This document shows positions 9,012-18,697 of a stretch of 64,000 nucleotides of DNA, one piece after another. The translations under genes were made by a program, and so were the position numbers. Where the stretch lies: contig SUUM01000001.1 of the NCBI GenBank assembly GCA_015062525.1, positions 1 to 64,000 on the forward strand, given 5' to 3'. This DNA comes from Alphaproteobacteria bacterium. GTDB lineage: Bacteria > Pseudomonadota > Alphaproteobacteria > Rs-D84. How positions within the stretch are numbered: position 1 is the first letter of the stretch; each line of letters begins with the position of its first letter. The notes under the pieces are model-generated. The model was not told where the DNA came from. It did not search any database and saw nothing but the letters and a program-made list of their open reading frames with translations.

Positions 9012-10091
9012 ATGAAATATTTTTTGTTTTTTTCAACAATTGCCACATGTCTTGCATTAACAAATAATGCCAACGCCTGCACGGGAATTACATTACAATC
9101 TCGCGATGGCGCAACAATCGTCGCACGAACAATGGATTGGTCCCGCGTGGAAAATACAAATTTATACACAATCGTACCACGTGGCCATAACCAACAATCA
9201 CTTTTACCAGATGGGACAATGAATGGTTTATCATTTACTGCGTTGTATGGATACGCAGGTTTGGCGGTTGAACAGCCCGAATTTATCATCGACGGCACGA
9301 ACGAGGCAGGTTTATCCGCCGCCCTGTTCTATTTTCCAAATTACGGCAAATACCAAGAATACAACGAAGCAAACAAAGATATTTCACTGGCTGATTTCCA
9401 GGTTGTTTCATGGATTCTGTCGCGATTTTCCACCATTGACCAGGTCAAGGCCGCCATTAACGACATTCGCATAATAAATGTTGACCCAACAGCATCCACG
9501 GTTCATTGGCGTATAACCGAACCATCCGGCCGCCAGGTTGTATTGGAAATAGTGGACGGCAAACCAAACTTTTATGAAAATGAAGTGGGGGTTTTGACCA
9601 ACGCACCTGGATTCCCATGGCAAATGACAAATCTGAACAATTATGTAAATCTGCATCCCGGTGGCGCGGGACCAACAAAATTCGGTCCAATTGAATTGCG
9701 TTCTTTTGGGTCGGGTTCTGGATTTCTGGGCCTGCCGGGGGACTTTACCCCACCATCGCGATTTGTTCGTGCCGCATTTCTGAAAACATATTCATTGGAA
9801 CAGCCAACCGCCATGGATACAATCCAACAATCATTCCATATCTTAAATAATTTTGACGTGCCATTGGGGGTTCAATTTGCGGTCGGCACCGCACCGAACA
9901 ATATGCCATCTGCGACCCAATGGACGGTTGCGACGGACCTGCAAAACATGGTGATTTACTATCATACCATGTACAATCGCACGATTCGCAGCATTGACAT
10001 GAAAAGCATTGATTTCACATCAGTTCCATTCCAGTATCATGCATTGGACGAAGCCAAGCGACAAACAATCATTCCAGTCAAAATTGATTAA
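9012..10091 (+). CDS. Choloylglycine hydrolase / penicillin V acylase family (linear amide C-N hydrolase), secreted
   Basis: Signal peptide followed by mature N-terminal Cys (NANA|CTGITLQSRDG); ARTMDW; LTNAPGFPWQ; PGDFTPPSRFVRA. Confidence 0.88.
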   Translation: MKYFLFFSTIATCLALTNNANACTGITLQSRDGATIVARTMDWSRVENTNLYTIVPRGHNQQSLLPDGTMNGLSFTALYGYAGLAVEQPEFIIDGTNEAGLSAALFYFPNYGKYQEYNEANKDISLADFQVVSWILSRFSTIDQVKAAINDIRIINVDPTASTVHWRITEPSGRQVVLEIVDGKPNFYENEVGVLTNAPGFPWQMTNLNNYVNLHPGGAGPTKFGPIELRSFGSGSGFLGLPGDFTPPSRFVRAAFLKTYSLEQPTAMDTIQQSFHILNNFDVPLGVQFAVGTAPNNMPSATQWTVATDLQNMVIYYHTMYNRTIRSIDMKSIDFTSVPFQYHALDEAKRQTIIPVKID

Positions 10092-10207
10092 AACACAATC
10101 ACCCCACCTGGGGTGATTAAATTATTGCAATTTCTAAAAAAACACTTATAATGTACACGATTTTGCGGGTGGGCGCATTATCAATCCGATTAACCCCACA
10201 AGACCTT

Positions 10208-10343
10208 CATTTTGCGCGATGCGCAAAATGTAGTGTTCAGAGTTCAGAGTTCAGAGTTCAGATAATGTCGCGCGGAACGCGCACAATAACTGCACACTGC
10301 ACACTGCACACTGCACACTCAAAAAATGCGTTGCATTTTTTGA
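10208..10343 (+). repeat. rpsA upstream region: hairpins plus two heptanucleotide arrays (agttcag)n and (tgcacac)n
   Basis: CATTTTGCGC-gat-GCGCAAAATG; gttcagagttcagagttcagagttcaga; tgcacactgcacactgcacactgcacac; TCAAAAAATGC-gtt-GCATTTTTTGA. Confidence 0.85.
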
Positions 10344-12059
10344 ATGGCAAACTTTGATGAATATTTTCTTATGAAAGATTTATCCAAAGATTTATTTAAT
10401 CCATTATCTGGCGAAGATTTTGTCCAGATGTTTGACGCGAACTATGGCACTCAGGAAACTTTACAGGGCTATGCAACCAAGGGTACAGTAAAAGATATCC
10501 GTGGTGATTTTGCAATGGTTGACGTTGGCCTGAAATCCGAAGGTCGCGTTCCATTAAAAGAATTCGGTGCATCTGTTCCATCCGTTGGCGATATTATCGA
10601 CGTTTTTGTTGAACGTTATGAATCCCGCGAAGGTACAGCTATTCTGTCATATACCAAGGCCCGCGCTGAAAAGGCATGGAAAGACCTGGAAAAGACAGTT
10701 GCCGAAGGTATTGATCCAGAAGGTACAATTATCGACGTTGTACGTGGTGGTTTCACAGTTGACATCAATGGCGTGTTTGCATTTATGCCATCATCCCAGG
10801 TTGACCACAAACCAATCCGCGATGCCAAGTCTTTGATTGGGTTAAAGGACAAATTCCGCGTATTGAAAATGGACGCTTTGCGTACAAACGCAATCGTATC
10901 ACGTCGCGCGATTCAGTCTGACACAATCGCAGCAGCGCAAAAAGAAGCGATGAAGAACATCTCGCTGGGCGCAGTACTGGAAGGTACCGTTAAAAACATC
11001 ACAGATTACGGTGTATTCGTTGATTTGGGTGGCATCGACGGTCTGTTGCACGTAACAGATTTGTCTTGGAAGCGCGTAAATCACCCACGCGAATTGGTTC
11101 ACGTTGGTGAAAAGATTCAGGTCAAAGTTATCCAGTTCGACCCAGAATCTCATCGTATTTCCTTGGGTATGAAACAGCTGGAAGAAGACCCATGGGAAAC
11201 AGCATCCCGCGCATTCAATGTTGGCGACACAGTATCGGGCAAGGTATCATCCCTGACTGATTACGGCGCATTCATTGACCTGGGCAACAATATCGAAGGT
11301 CTGGTTCACATGTCTGAACTGTCTTGGACAAACAAGAACATCCACCCAAGCAAAGTTTTGCAGAATGGTGCCGATGTTAATGTTGTTGTCTTGGGCATTG
11401 ACCAGGATAAACGTCGCATTTCATTGGGCTATAAACAACTGCAACCAAACCCATGGAAACAGTTTGCAGAAACCCACAATGTTGGCGATGTAATCACAGG
11501 CCCAATCAAAAACACAACTGAATTCGGTCTGTTCGTTGCCTTGACACCGGAATTGGACGGTATGGTTCATATTTCTGACCTGTCATGGAACAAACTGGAC
11601 GAAGAAGAACTGAAGAAATTCGTTCGTGGCCAGGAAGTAACCGCGAAAATCTTGGACATCAATCCAGAAAAAGAACGTGTTACACTGGGCATCAAACAGT
11701 TGACAGAAAGCGCAGAAAACAACTCGGCCTCTTTGAAAAAGGGCGCAGTTGTTTGCGGTACAGTTTCCGAAGTCACACCAGACGAACTGGTTTTGACATT
11801 GGCGGGCGATGTACGCGGTACAATCCGTCGCACAGACCTGTCCCGTGAAAAATCAGAACAGGATACATCAAAATACAATGTTGGCGACAGCGTCGAAGCA
11901 TCTGTTGTTTCCGTTGAAGACAACACAGTTAAATTGTCTATCCGTGCCCTGCAGGTGACATTGGAAAAGCAGGCAGTCAAAGAATTCGCAAACGAAGCCG
12001 ATTCCGGTTCCGTCCTGGGCGATATCTTGGGCGCTGCTATTGAAAACAGCAAAAAATAA
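10344..12059 (+). CDS. rpsA: 30S ribosomal protein S1
   Basis: Multiple S1 motifs (GTVKNITDYGVFVDLGGIDGLLHVTDLSW; GKVSSLTDYGAFIDLGNNIEGLVHMSELSW). Alternative start at 10371. Confidence 0.97.
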   Translation: MANFDEYFLMKDLSKDLFNPLSGEDFVQMFDANYGTQETLQGYATKGTVKDIRGDFAMVDVGLKSEGRVPLKEFGASVPSVGDIIDVFVERYESREGTAILSYTKARAEKAWKDLEKTVAEGIDPEGTIIDVVRGGFTVDINGVFAFMPSSQVDHKPIRDAKSLIGLKDKFRVLKMDALRTNAIVSRRAIQSDTIAAAQKEAMKNISLGAVLEGTVKNITDYGVFVDLGGIDGLLHVTDLSWKRVNHPRELVHVGEKIQVKVIQFDPESHRISLGMKQLEEDPWETASRAFNVGDTVSGKVSSLTDYGAFIDLGNNIEGLVHMSELSWTNKNIHPSKVLQNGADVNVVVLGIDQDKRRISLGYKQLQPNPWKQFAETHNVGDVITGPIKNTTEFGLFVALTPELDGMVHISDLSWNKLDEEELKKFVRGQEVTAKILDINPEKERVTLGIKQLTESAENNSASLKKGAVVCGTVSEVTPDELVLTLAGDVRGTIRRTDLSREKSEQDTSKYNVGDSVEASVVSVEDNTVKLSIRALQVTLEKQAVKEFANEADSGSVLGDILGAAIENSKK

Positions 12060-12079
12060 TTTACAAATTTGTAAATTAC

Positions 12080-12112
12080 TTCACCGTCTGCTTTGCGGGC
12101 GGTGTTTTTTAT
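12080..12112 (+). terminator. Terminator after rpsA
   Basis: caccgtctgctttgcgggcggtgtttttt. Confidence 0.7.
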
Positions 12113-12126
12113 GATAAAATCAAATT

Positions 12127-12705
12127 ATGCAAAACAAAAAACAAATTATCGTTATGATGGGTGGCCCCGGCGTTGGCAAGGGGACATTTTCACGCATGCT
12201 AATGGCGCACCACCCATACAAACATATCGAGGCCGGCGCAATCCTGCGTGCTGAACCGGCCGATTCCGAAATTGGCAAATTAATATCGGCTGGCAACCTG
12301 GTACCCGACGAATTGGTCTGTGATTTAATAGCGCCATTATTAACGGATAAAAAAGACATTATACTAGACGGCTTTCCCCGCACAATTGGCCAGGCAAAAT
12401 GGCTGGTCCAAAACTATGCCGACAAATTTGATATTCACATCCTGTATTTGGCAACAGATAACGCGACATTAATTACGCGCATCCAAAAACGCGTCCACGA
12501 TGGCACAAAACGCGCCGATGATGCCACAATGGACATAATCCGGCACCGTCTGGAAAATTTCAAGCGCATCACCCTGCCCGCGGTTGAATGGTTGCGCAAC
12601 GCCCCCGGCATAAAATTCAGTGAAATTGATGCCGCCGGCGACGTCCACGACAACTTTGCAGATATTAAATCAGCCCTGTCTGATTCCATAGCCTCAATAC
12701 CATAA
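12127..12705 (+). CDS. adk: Adenylate kinase
   Basis: GGPGVGKGTFSRML P-loop; DGFPRTIGQAKWL. Confidence 0.95.
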   Translation: MQNKKQIIVMMGGPGVGKGTFSRMLMAHHPYKHIEAGAILRAEPADSEIGKLISAGNLVPDELVCDLIAPLLTDKKDIILDGFPRTIGQAKWLVQNYADKFDIHILYLATDNATLITRIQKRVHDGTKRADDATMDIIRHRLENFKRITLPAVEWLRNAPGIKFSEIDAAGDVHDNFADIKSALSDSIASIP

Positions 12706-12814
12706 ACAAAACAAATATACACCAGACTACCGCCAGCGGTATCCCAACATATACCAACAGCTTAAGTAACCAAGCCCCTGTTTTCAATACATCTTTCACA
12801 TGTTCATCTTGCAT
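12665..12814 (-). CDS. Small putative membrane protein (49 aa) convergent with and overlapping the adk 3' end
   Basis: Minus-strand MQDEHVKDVLKTGAWLLKLLVYVGIPLAVVWCIFVLFMVLRLWNQTGLI*; single hydrophobic helix. Absent from the supplied track (below its length cutoff). Confidence 0.35.
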   Translation of the reverse strand: MQDEHVKDVLKTGAWLLKLLVYVGIPLAVVWCIFVLFMVLRLWNQTGLI

Positions 12815-12841
12815 GATGTTTTTAATTTTTCCATCCACTAA

Positions 12842-12906
12842 TGACCGATGACTGATGACTGATGACCGATGACTAATGACTAATGACTAATGACTGATAC
12901 CTGATG
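12842..12906. repeat. Degenerate heptanucleotide array (tgatgac/taatgac)n
   Basis: atgaccgatgactgatgactgatgaccgatgactaatgactaatgactaatgactgatacctgatg. Confidence 0.9.
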
Positions 12907-12947
12907 CCCCGGATAAACTTTTATTTATCGCAGTAAAGATACATTAA

Positions 12948-13000
12948 TTGCTCTTTGCTCATTGCTCTTTGCTCATTGCTCTTTGCTCTTTGCTCTTTAA
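12948..13000. repeat. Heptanucleotide array (ttgctct/ttgctca)n
   Basis: attgctctttgctcattgctctttgctcattgctctttgctctttgctctttaat. Confidence 0.9.
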
Positions 13001-13002
13001 TA

Positions 13003-13031
13003 AAAATCCCCGCATCGCGGGGATTTTTTAA
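13003..13031 (-). terminator. Rho-independent terminator
   Basis: aaaaatccccgcatcgcggggatttttta. Confidence 0.8.
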
Positions 13032-13046
13032 TGTTGTTCCAGTTGC

Positions 13047-15266
13047 TCATTCACATAGACCCGTACTACTATTTACTGTACGCGGCGCAGGACATTCACA
13101 CTGCCCCGTATTACTATTCAGTGTAAACGAAGAGGCACACGTACAAACACCCACACCACTTGCATCAATACTATATGAACCACCCGTACTTGTACAAGCT
13201 GACTGCAAAGCTAATTTCTTAGCATCATCAGAATCCAACATGGTCGAAACCCAGGTTTTCATCTGCGTTGGATCTGGATCCTGGGTCGAATCACCATTCA
13301 CTGACATACATGTTCGAATCTGTGCACGACATGCATTAATCGCAATATTATTGCTTTTTTCATAATTATTAGATGCCAAACATGACGACACATCAGAAAT
13401 ACAATTCTCTGCATAATCTGATATTACCTTATCTTGTGCAACTTTAATCTTAGTCAAAGTGCGTTGCAAATATTCCTTGACAACATTATTATCTGGATCA
13501 TATTTTCTGTTGGATGCATTTGACCCAGTATATGTATAATCCTGACATTTATTCAAGACCGACATACACATACCAAAGTTCCTTCCATCCTCGTTATAAC
13601 CAATCTTATACAACAAGAACTTAGAGATAATATCAGAATTAGTTTTCTGTGGTTCATTGCCTACTGTTGAATTGATATAATCCGTCAACGTACCCATGTT
13701 TGCACCTGATGTGGCATTCCATGCATATTTATCAGTATCATAATACCATGTACCATACAATGTATTAGACGCATAATTAGCACTAGGAGAAGGTACATTA
13801 CTGCCAGAAACAACATAACCAGGTGTCGATCCAACAACAATTTCACCGTCCACAATATATTTTCCTGTCGGATCCAAACAATATTCATAGTCCGCACCAC
13901 ACACATAATCATCTTGCATACAAGAATCCAATGCATTTACGCAGCCACGCAAATCATAAGAGTTCTTTTCCTGAGCAACCAGCAAGCGTGCACGTTGCAG
14001 AACACTTTTTGCATTACGAACCGTTTGTGCCATTTCTTCGTTTGCGTCGGTCAGGCTACGTTCATATGCGATACATTGTTTATCAATTTCCAAATCATAT
14101 GAATTTGTAACAACAGAAATATCAACCCCCTGGGCTGCACAATTATTCAAAACCGATGCCTTGCAACGAGATACCGCCGTTTTGTAAAGCGTTTCACCAC
14201 GTTGATTGCTGATGGACGACGTGTCCGCCGTTGACGTACCAAACAATGACGATAAATCAAAGCCAGTACTATTAATACTAAAATCCAACAATCCAGACAA
14301 ATCAAACCCCACCCCTGAATCAGACACTGTTGACGCAGAAGCAGACTTTACATCAACAATCAAATTTTTGATTCGATCCAAATCATTCTTTAACTGGGTA
14401 TTATCCTGGGTTGATTGCATTTGCATTTCAGCTTCTGTCTGGGTGAACAATGTTTCAATTTCATCCGACGACAGGCCAATATATTGAATCTGTTGCGCAA
14501 CATCTTGCAACGCTTCGGTCGCAGCCTTTAATGCCTCTTCCGTCTTGGCATAATTCTTTATGTTTTTTGAACAAGAACAACGTCCCTGATTATCGTCCAG
14601 AACATTACAAAAATTATCCATACAAGATGTGTATTGTGCCTTGCAAAAATCGGTAATTTGCGCCAGCTCATCCATAGACACAGCCGTCGTTGCAGCAGGT
14701 TCAGTTGTCGTGGTTGTTGACATCGACGAAACCGTTGGAATACGCGCACGAACCGCACTGGTGCGTGAACTGACGCGACCAGTATATAATGGTTTATTTA
14801 CCGTATCCGTTTGAACAATTGATGCACGCGCGGTCGTTGTTGGTGCGCTTGTTTGCATCGCACGACGTGTTGTTGCGATTTGTTGCGCACCATTTGCCGC
14901 GCCACGCGCAGAACGCGTTGATACGCGGGATGGCGCCGTACGCAACGCCGTATTTGTTGCCGTACGTGCAGACACCGCATTTGATGTTGTACGCGATGCC
15001 GCCACCGCGCGACCCGACGCAGAACGCGTCGATGCGTTCACAGCCGACGGAACCGCCCGCGACGCATTACGATTTAACGCCCTAGGATTTACCGATACCG
15101 CACCCGTCGCCGGCACTATAACGGACGAAACCTTTTCTTCTGCCACATCTTCGACTGGTATTTCCTCGTCGGCATATTCGATTACTTCGTCATAGTAGAC
15201 AGGCGCAACCTCGGCAAATGCGGGCAACACCAGCAATCCACTAAGCACGACAATCAATCTTTTCAT
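13047..15266 (-). CDS. Large secreted Cys-rich protein, CMDxFC family member 1
   Basis: Signal peptide; Ala/Thr/Arg-rich N-terminus; CKAQYTSCMDNFCNVLDDNQGRCSC; YDLRGCVNALDSCMQDDYVCGADYEYCLD; C-terminal CTC/CEC motifs. Confidence 0.85.
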   Translation of the reverse strand: MKRLIVVLSGLLVLPAFAEVAPVYYDEVIEYADEEIPVEDVAEEKVSSVIVPATGAVSVNPRALNRNASRAVPSAVNASTRSASGRAVAASRTTSNAVSARTATNTALRTAPSRVSTRSARGAANGAQQIATTRRAMQTSAPTTTARASIVQTDTVNKPLYTGRVSSRTSAVRARIPTVSSMSTTTTTEPAATTAVSMDELAQITDFCKAQYTSCMDNFCNVLDDNQGRCSCSKNIKNYAKTEEALKAATEALQDVAQQIQYIGLSSDEIETLFTQTEAEMQMQSTQDNTQLKNDLDRIKNLIVDVKSASASTVSDSGVGFDLSGLLDFSINSTGFDLSSLFGTSTADTSSISNQRGETLYKTAVSRCKASVLNNCAAQGVDISVVTNSYDLEIDKQCIAYERSLTDANEEMAQTVRNAKSVLQRARLLVAQEKNSYDLRGCVNALDSCMQDDYVCGADYEYCLDPTGKYIVDGEIVVGSTPGYVVSGSNVPSPSANYASNTLYGTWYYDTDKYAWNATSGANMGTLTDYINSTVGNEPQKTNSDIISKFLLYKIGYNEDGRNFGMCMSVLNKCQDYTYTGSNASNRKYDPDNNVVKEYLQRTLTKIKVAQDKVISDYAENCISDVSSCLASNNYEKSNNIAINACRAQIRTCMSVNGDSTQDPDPTQMKTWVSTMLDSDDAKKLALQSACTSTGGSYSIDASGVGVCTCASSFTLNSNTGQCECPAPRTVNSSTGLCE

Positions 15267-15354
15267 GGTAAATCCCTTCCTTCTACTATGTCTGATTTTA
15301 TCATATTGACAGATTTATTACAAATGAAAAATCACACATTTTTCAGGTCTTTTT

Positions 15355-16377
15355 TTATTTTATTCCTGACACACGTTTCTGCCAACGCCATGCAGACGCC
15401 AACGTTTCATTTAACGGTACCGTCGCACGCCACCCCAGGACACTCGCTGCCAAATCCGCATTCGCCCAAATTGATGGCACATCACCCGCACGACGTGGCG
15501 CGATTTTATACGGAATGTCCACACCAGTTGCATCACGAAACGCATTTACCAATTCCATAACAGATGCTCCCCGCCCAGTTCCCAGATTGAACGTACCGAC
15601 CCCAGTTGCACCAGATAACATATGCCGCAACGCCGCAACATGGGCGCGCGCCAAATCATTAATATCAATATAATCACGTACACAGAAACCATCTGGTGTA
15701 TCATAATCATCGCCAAAGATATTCAAACATTCGCGAATACCCGCCGCGGTTTGGGTAATGTACGGCATTAAATTATTCGGAACACCGTTTGGCAATTCAC
15801 CGATTTCAGCGGACGGATGCGCACCAATTGGATTAAAATACCGCAACAGCGTTGCGCGCATTTGCGGAAATGCACGAACAGTGTCGCGAATTATATTTTC
15901 GCCCATGACCTTGGTCTGACCATATGGGGATGTGGCGGGCTGCAGGGGTGTTTCTTCAGTCACCGGCAGGTTATCTGGCACACCATAAACCGTCGCAGAT
16001 GAAGAAAATACAATATTCGGCACATCAAATTCACGCATTAAATCCAGTACATTTATCAGCCCACCCAGATTATTGCGATAATACAATAATGGCTTTTCAA
16101 CAGATTCACCCACCGCCTTTAATGCAGCAAAATGAATTACACCCACCGCATCGCGGTGTGCTGCGAACGCGCTACGCAATGCATCAATATTCGTGCAGTC
16201 AACATGCACAAATTCGGGACGCGTACCAGTTATGCGCGCAACCCCGTCCAAGGAACCAACATTTGAATTTGACAGGTTGTCAAAAACAACAACATCAAAA
16301 CCAGATTCAATCAACGCAACACACGTATGCGAACCAATATAACCGGCACCACCGGTAACTATTATTTTTTTGGACAT
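15355..16377 (-). CDS. galE: UDP-glucose 4-epimerase
   Basis: MSKKIIVTGGAGYIGSHTCVAL; SSSATVYG; SPYGQTKVMGE. Confidence 0.95.
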   Translation of the reverse strand: MSKKIIVTGGAGYIGSHTCVALIESGFDVVVFDNLSNSNVGSLDGVARITGTRPEFVHVDCTNIDALRSAFAAHRDAVGVIHFAALKAVGESVEKPLLYYRNNLGGLINVLDLMREFDVPNIVFSSSATVYGVPDNLPVTEETPLQPATSPYGQTKVMGENIIRDTVRAFPQMRATLLRYFNPIGAHPSAEIGELPNGVPNNLMPYITQTAAGIRECLNIFGDDYDTPDGFCVRDYIDINDLARAHVAALRHMLSGATGVGTFNLGTGRGASVMELVNAFRDATGVDIPYKIAPRRAGDVPSIWANADLAASVLGWRATVPLNETLASAWRWQKRVSGIK

Positions 16378-16518
16378 AAAAAACTCCTTTGTACCCATTA
16401 TAACCTATGCACTACATAAGACAAAGGTAAAAATTCACAATTCATTAAAAAACATAATGAATTTATTTTATGGGTATGTTATGCTTACTTTATAATCGCC
16501 AAACAAAAAAAGGAATAA

Positions 16519-18111
16519 GTGTTGTCGATACTGAAAAAAGTTTCAATGTGGATTTTGGCATTACCACTGATGGGATGCACAACCGTGCCAACAACAACAA
16601 ACGACACACGATTGGACGGCTATACCCCAAAGGTCAGCGCCTCGGACTTTGACTACAACCCATACGATACACCGATTGCACAATGCTATGCGGATGAACT
16701 GGCGGTGCGCGGGGACACATCTGGCGCGACGCTAATTGAAGACGGATTGTCCGCATTTGTCATTCGTTCTGCATTTGCGCGAATGGCAACAAAAACAATT
16801 GATTTACAGACCTATATTTACAGTAATGATTTTACGTCCAAGATTTTAATCGCAGAACTAAAAAGTGCCGCCGACCGCGGGGTCAAGGTACGAATTCTGC
16901 TGGACGATTATGGAACTAAATCCGATATAGTGGATGTAATGTTGTTGAACCAGCACCCGAATATAGAGGTCAAGGTTTTTAACACCGTGGCAAACCGTTC
17001 AAAACTGTTATACTATCCACAATTTTTAGGGGACTTTAATCGACTAAATTCGCGCATGCATAACAAATTATTCATTGTAGATAATATTGCATATATCACC
17101 GGCGGACGAAATGTGGGCAGTAATTATTTCTATCCAGAAACGGCGTCAAACTTTTCAGACACAGACGTTTTGTTTATTGGCGATATGACACATTTCGCCA
17201 CAGACAGTTTTAATGAATACTGGAATCATCACCTGTCGATACCCGCATCTGTATTCCCAAAGGCAAAATCAAAAAAGGCATTAAAAAAACTGGAAAAATC
17301 TTTTGCCGAAATTGAACAGCGCGCATCCGAAGACGTACGCAAATACAACACTATCATCAATATGGCAATACGCGAATACAAACAAAAAAGGTTCGATTTC
17401 AGTTGGGGACGCGGAAAATTCTTGGCCGACCCACCAGAAAAGGTGGAAATGAGCATGGACGAAAAAGAAGCATATCGTGGCGATATTGTGCGTGCGTTGC
17501 AACACCTGTGGAACAAGACAACGGATTCTGTTTATTTGTCGGCGGCGTACTTTGTGCCGGGTCAAGGCGGTCTGGAACATATGCTGGGCGAAGAAAAGGC
17601 CGGTGTACACATGACAATTGTAACTAATTCCCTGGCATCAACAAACGCACCAACCGTTTATGCAAAATGGGAAAAGTACAGAAAACAACTGATAAAATCG
17701 GGGGCCGAAGTATATGAATTTATGGTATCGGCGGAAAACCTGCGTGGCAAAAAGCATGACCGCGAACGCAAGCAATCCAGTTTTTCTGTTCTGCACAGCA
17801 AAACAATGGTGTTTGACGATAATATTTCATGGATAGGCAGTTTTAACCTGGACCCGCGCAGCGCATATTACAATACTGAAAATGTTGCTATATTCGAAAG
17901 TCGCGACTTTGCCAACAAACTGCGTGAAATGATAATCCAGGACACCCAAACTTCGTGGCGTGTCACGCTGGACAATCATGACACCCCTGTTTGGACGGGC
18001 AGTCGCCCAGGCGACACCGCACCCCAGGTGCATAAACACGCACCAGACACAGGATTATTACGCAGATTGTGGAAAAATATATGTAATCTGGTGCCAGAAA
18101 AGTTTGTATAA
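16519..18111 (+). CDS. Phospholipase D family lipoprotein, cardiolipin synthase C-like
   Basis: Lipobox LMGC; two HKD motifs (HNKLFIVDNIAYITGGRNVGSNYF; HSKTMVFDDNISWIGSFNLDPRSAYYNTE). GTG start with SD aaaaaagga. Confidence 0.88.
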   Translation: MLSILKKVSMWILALPLMGCTTVPTTTNDTRLDGYTPKVSASDFDYNPYDTPIAQCYADELAVRGDTSGATLIEDGLSAFVIRSAFARMATKTIDLQTYIYSNDFTSKILIAELKSAADRGVKVRILLDDYGTKSDIVDVMLLNQHPNIEVKVFNTVANRSKLLYYPQFLGDFNRLNSRMHNKLFIVDNIAYITGGRNVGSNYFYPETASNFSDTDVLFIGDMTHFATDSFNEYWNHHLSIPASVFPKAKSKKALKKLEKSFAEIEQRASEDVRKYNTIINMAIREYKQKRFDFSWGRGKFLADPPEKVEMSMDEKEAYRGDIVRALQHLWNKTTDSVYLSAAYFVPGQGGLEHMLGEEKAGVHMTIVTNSLASTNAPTVYAKWEKYRKQLIKSGAEVYEFMVSAENLRGKKHDRERKQSSFSVLHSKTMVFDDNISWIGSFNLDPRSAYYNTENVAIFESRDFANKLREMIIQDTQTSWRVTLDNHDTPVWTGSRPGDTAPQVHKHAPDTGLLRRLWKNICNLVPEKFV

Positions 18112-18252
18112 AAAATCCCCCATCCCGGGCCCCGCGCAAACGAATGTTTGCGTGGGTGGAATCCGGGCCCCGCACAAACGAACGTTTGTGTGGGTGGAAT
18201 TCGCCCCCCACAAACAAATGCTTGCGTGGGTGGACATTGGGGGATTTTTACT
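18112..18252. repeat. Terminator stem whose loop contains three ~37 nt hairpin repeat units
   Basis: aaaaaatcccccat[cgggccccgcgcaaacgaatgtttgcgtgggtggaat][x3, variant]tgggggattttt; related single unit at ~60512-60576. Confidence 0.85.
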
Positions 18253-18697
18253 GTCCCAGTCCCGCTGGACTGAAACGACCAATATTGTTAAACAATTCTT
18301 CGATTGCGTTTAACTCAATCGCCGCTGGGATTTCTGTTTCGCCCTCGGCAATCTTGACATTTGGCAAATCTGCATCATGCAAAACCTGGGTTTTCAATAC
18401 GCGATTACCACGTACCCACGCCAACAGAACCGTTTCATCTGTGAACGTCGGTTTCAATGGCCCCCGATAATTTTCATCCGCGCCATAGTACACCCAAACC
18501 TCATCCCCATACACAGTCTTGACCTGGGGGGCACCAATTTTTTCAATCAATGCCGATGTAGTTTTGATATTTTCAACCTGCCCCGCCAAATCATCGGGGA
18601 ACACATACCCCCGATGTTTCGTCTGAAAAGTACACGCCGTTAAAAACAAACAAAATACGACGAACAAAACTCTATGAATACGCATTTGCTCTTTCAT
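18248..18697 (-). CDS. bamE: Outer membrane assembly lipoprotein BamE/SmpA-like
   Basis: Lipobox LTAC; GYVFPDDLAGQVENIKTTSALIEKIGAPQVKTVYGDEVWVYYG. Confidence 0.75.
   Translation of the reverse strand: MKEQMRIHRVLFVVFCLFLTACTFQTKHRGYVFPDDLAGQVENIKTTSALIEKIGAPQVKTVYGDEVWVYYGADENYRGPLKPTFTDETVLLAWVRGNRVLKTQVLHDADLPNVKIAEGETEIPAAIELNAIEELFNNIGRFSPAGLGQ

Noticed and set aside
12955-13365. 136 aa ORF starting in the (ttgctct)n array
   Set aside because: Runs through a terminator into the antisense of the Cys-rich gene; the array translates hydrophobic in any frame, so the apparent signal peptide is not evidence of coding.
17960-18313. 117 aa plus-strand ORF across the terminator repeats (NVCVGG..RTFVWVEF)
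   Set aside because: Repeat units are hairpin-forming with compensatory changes and sit inside a terminator; the reading frame is incidental.
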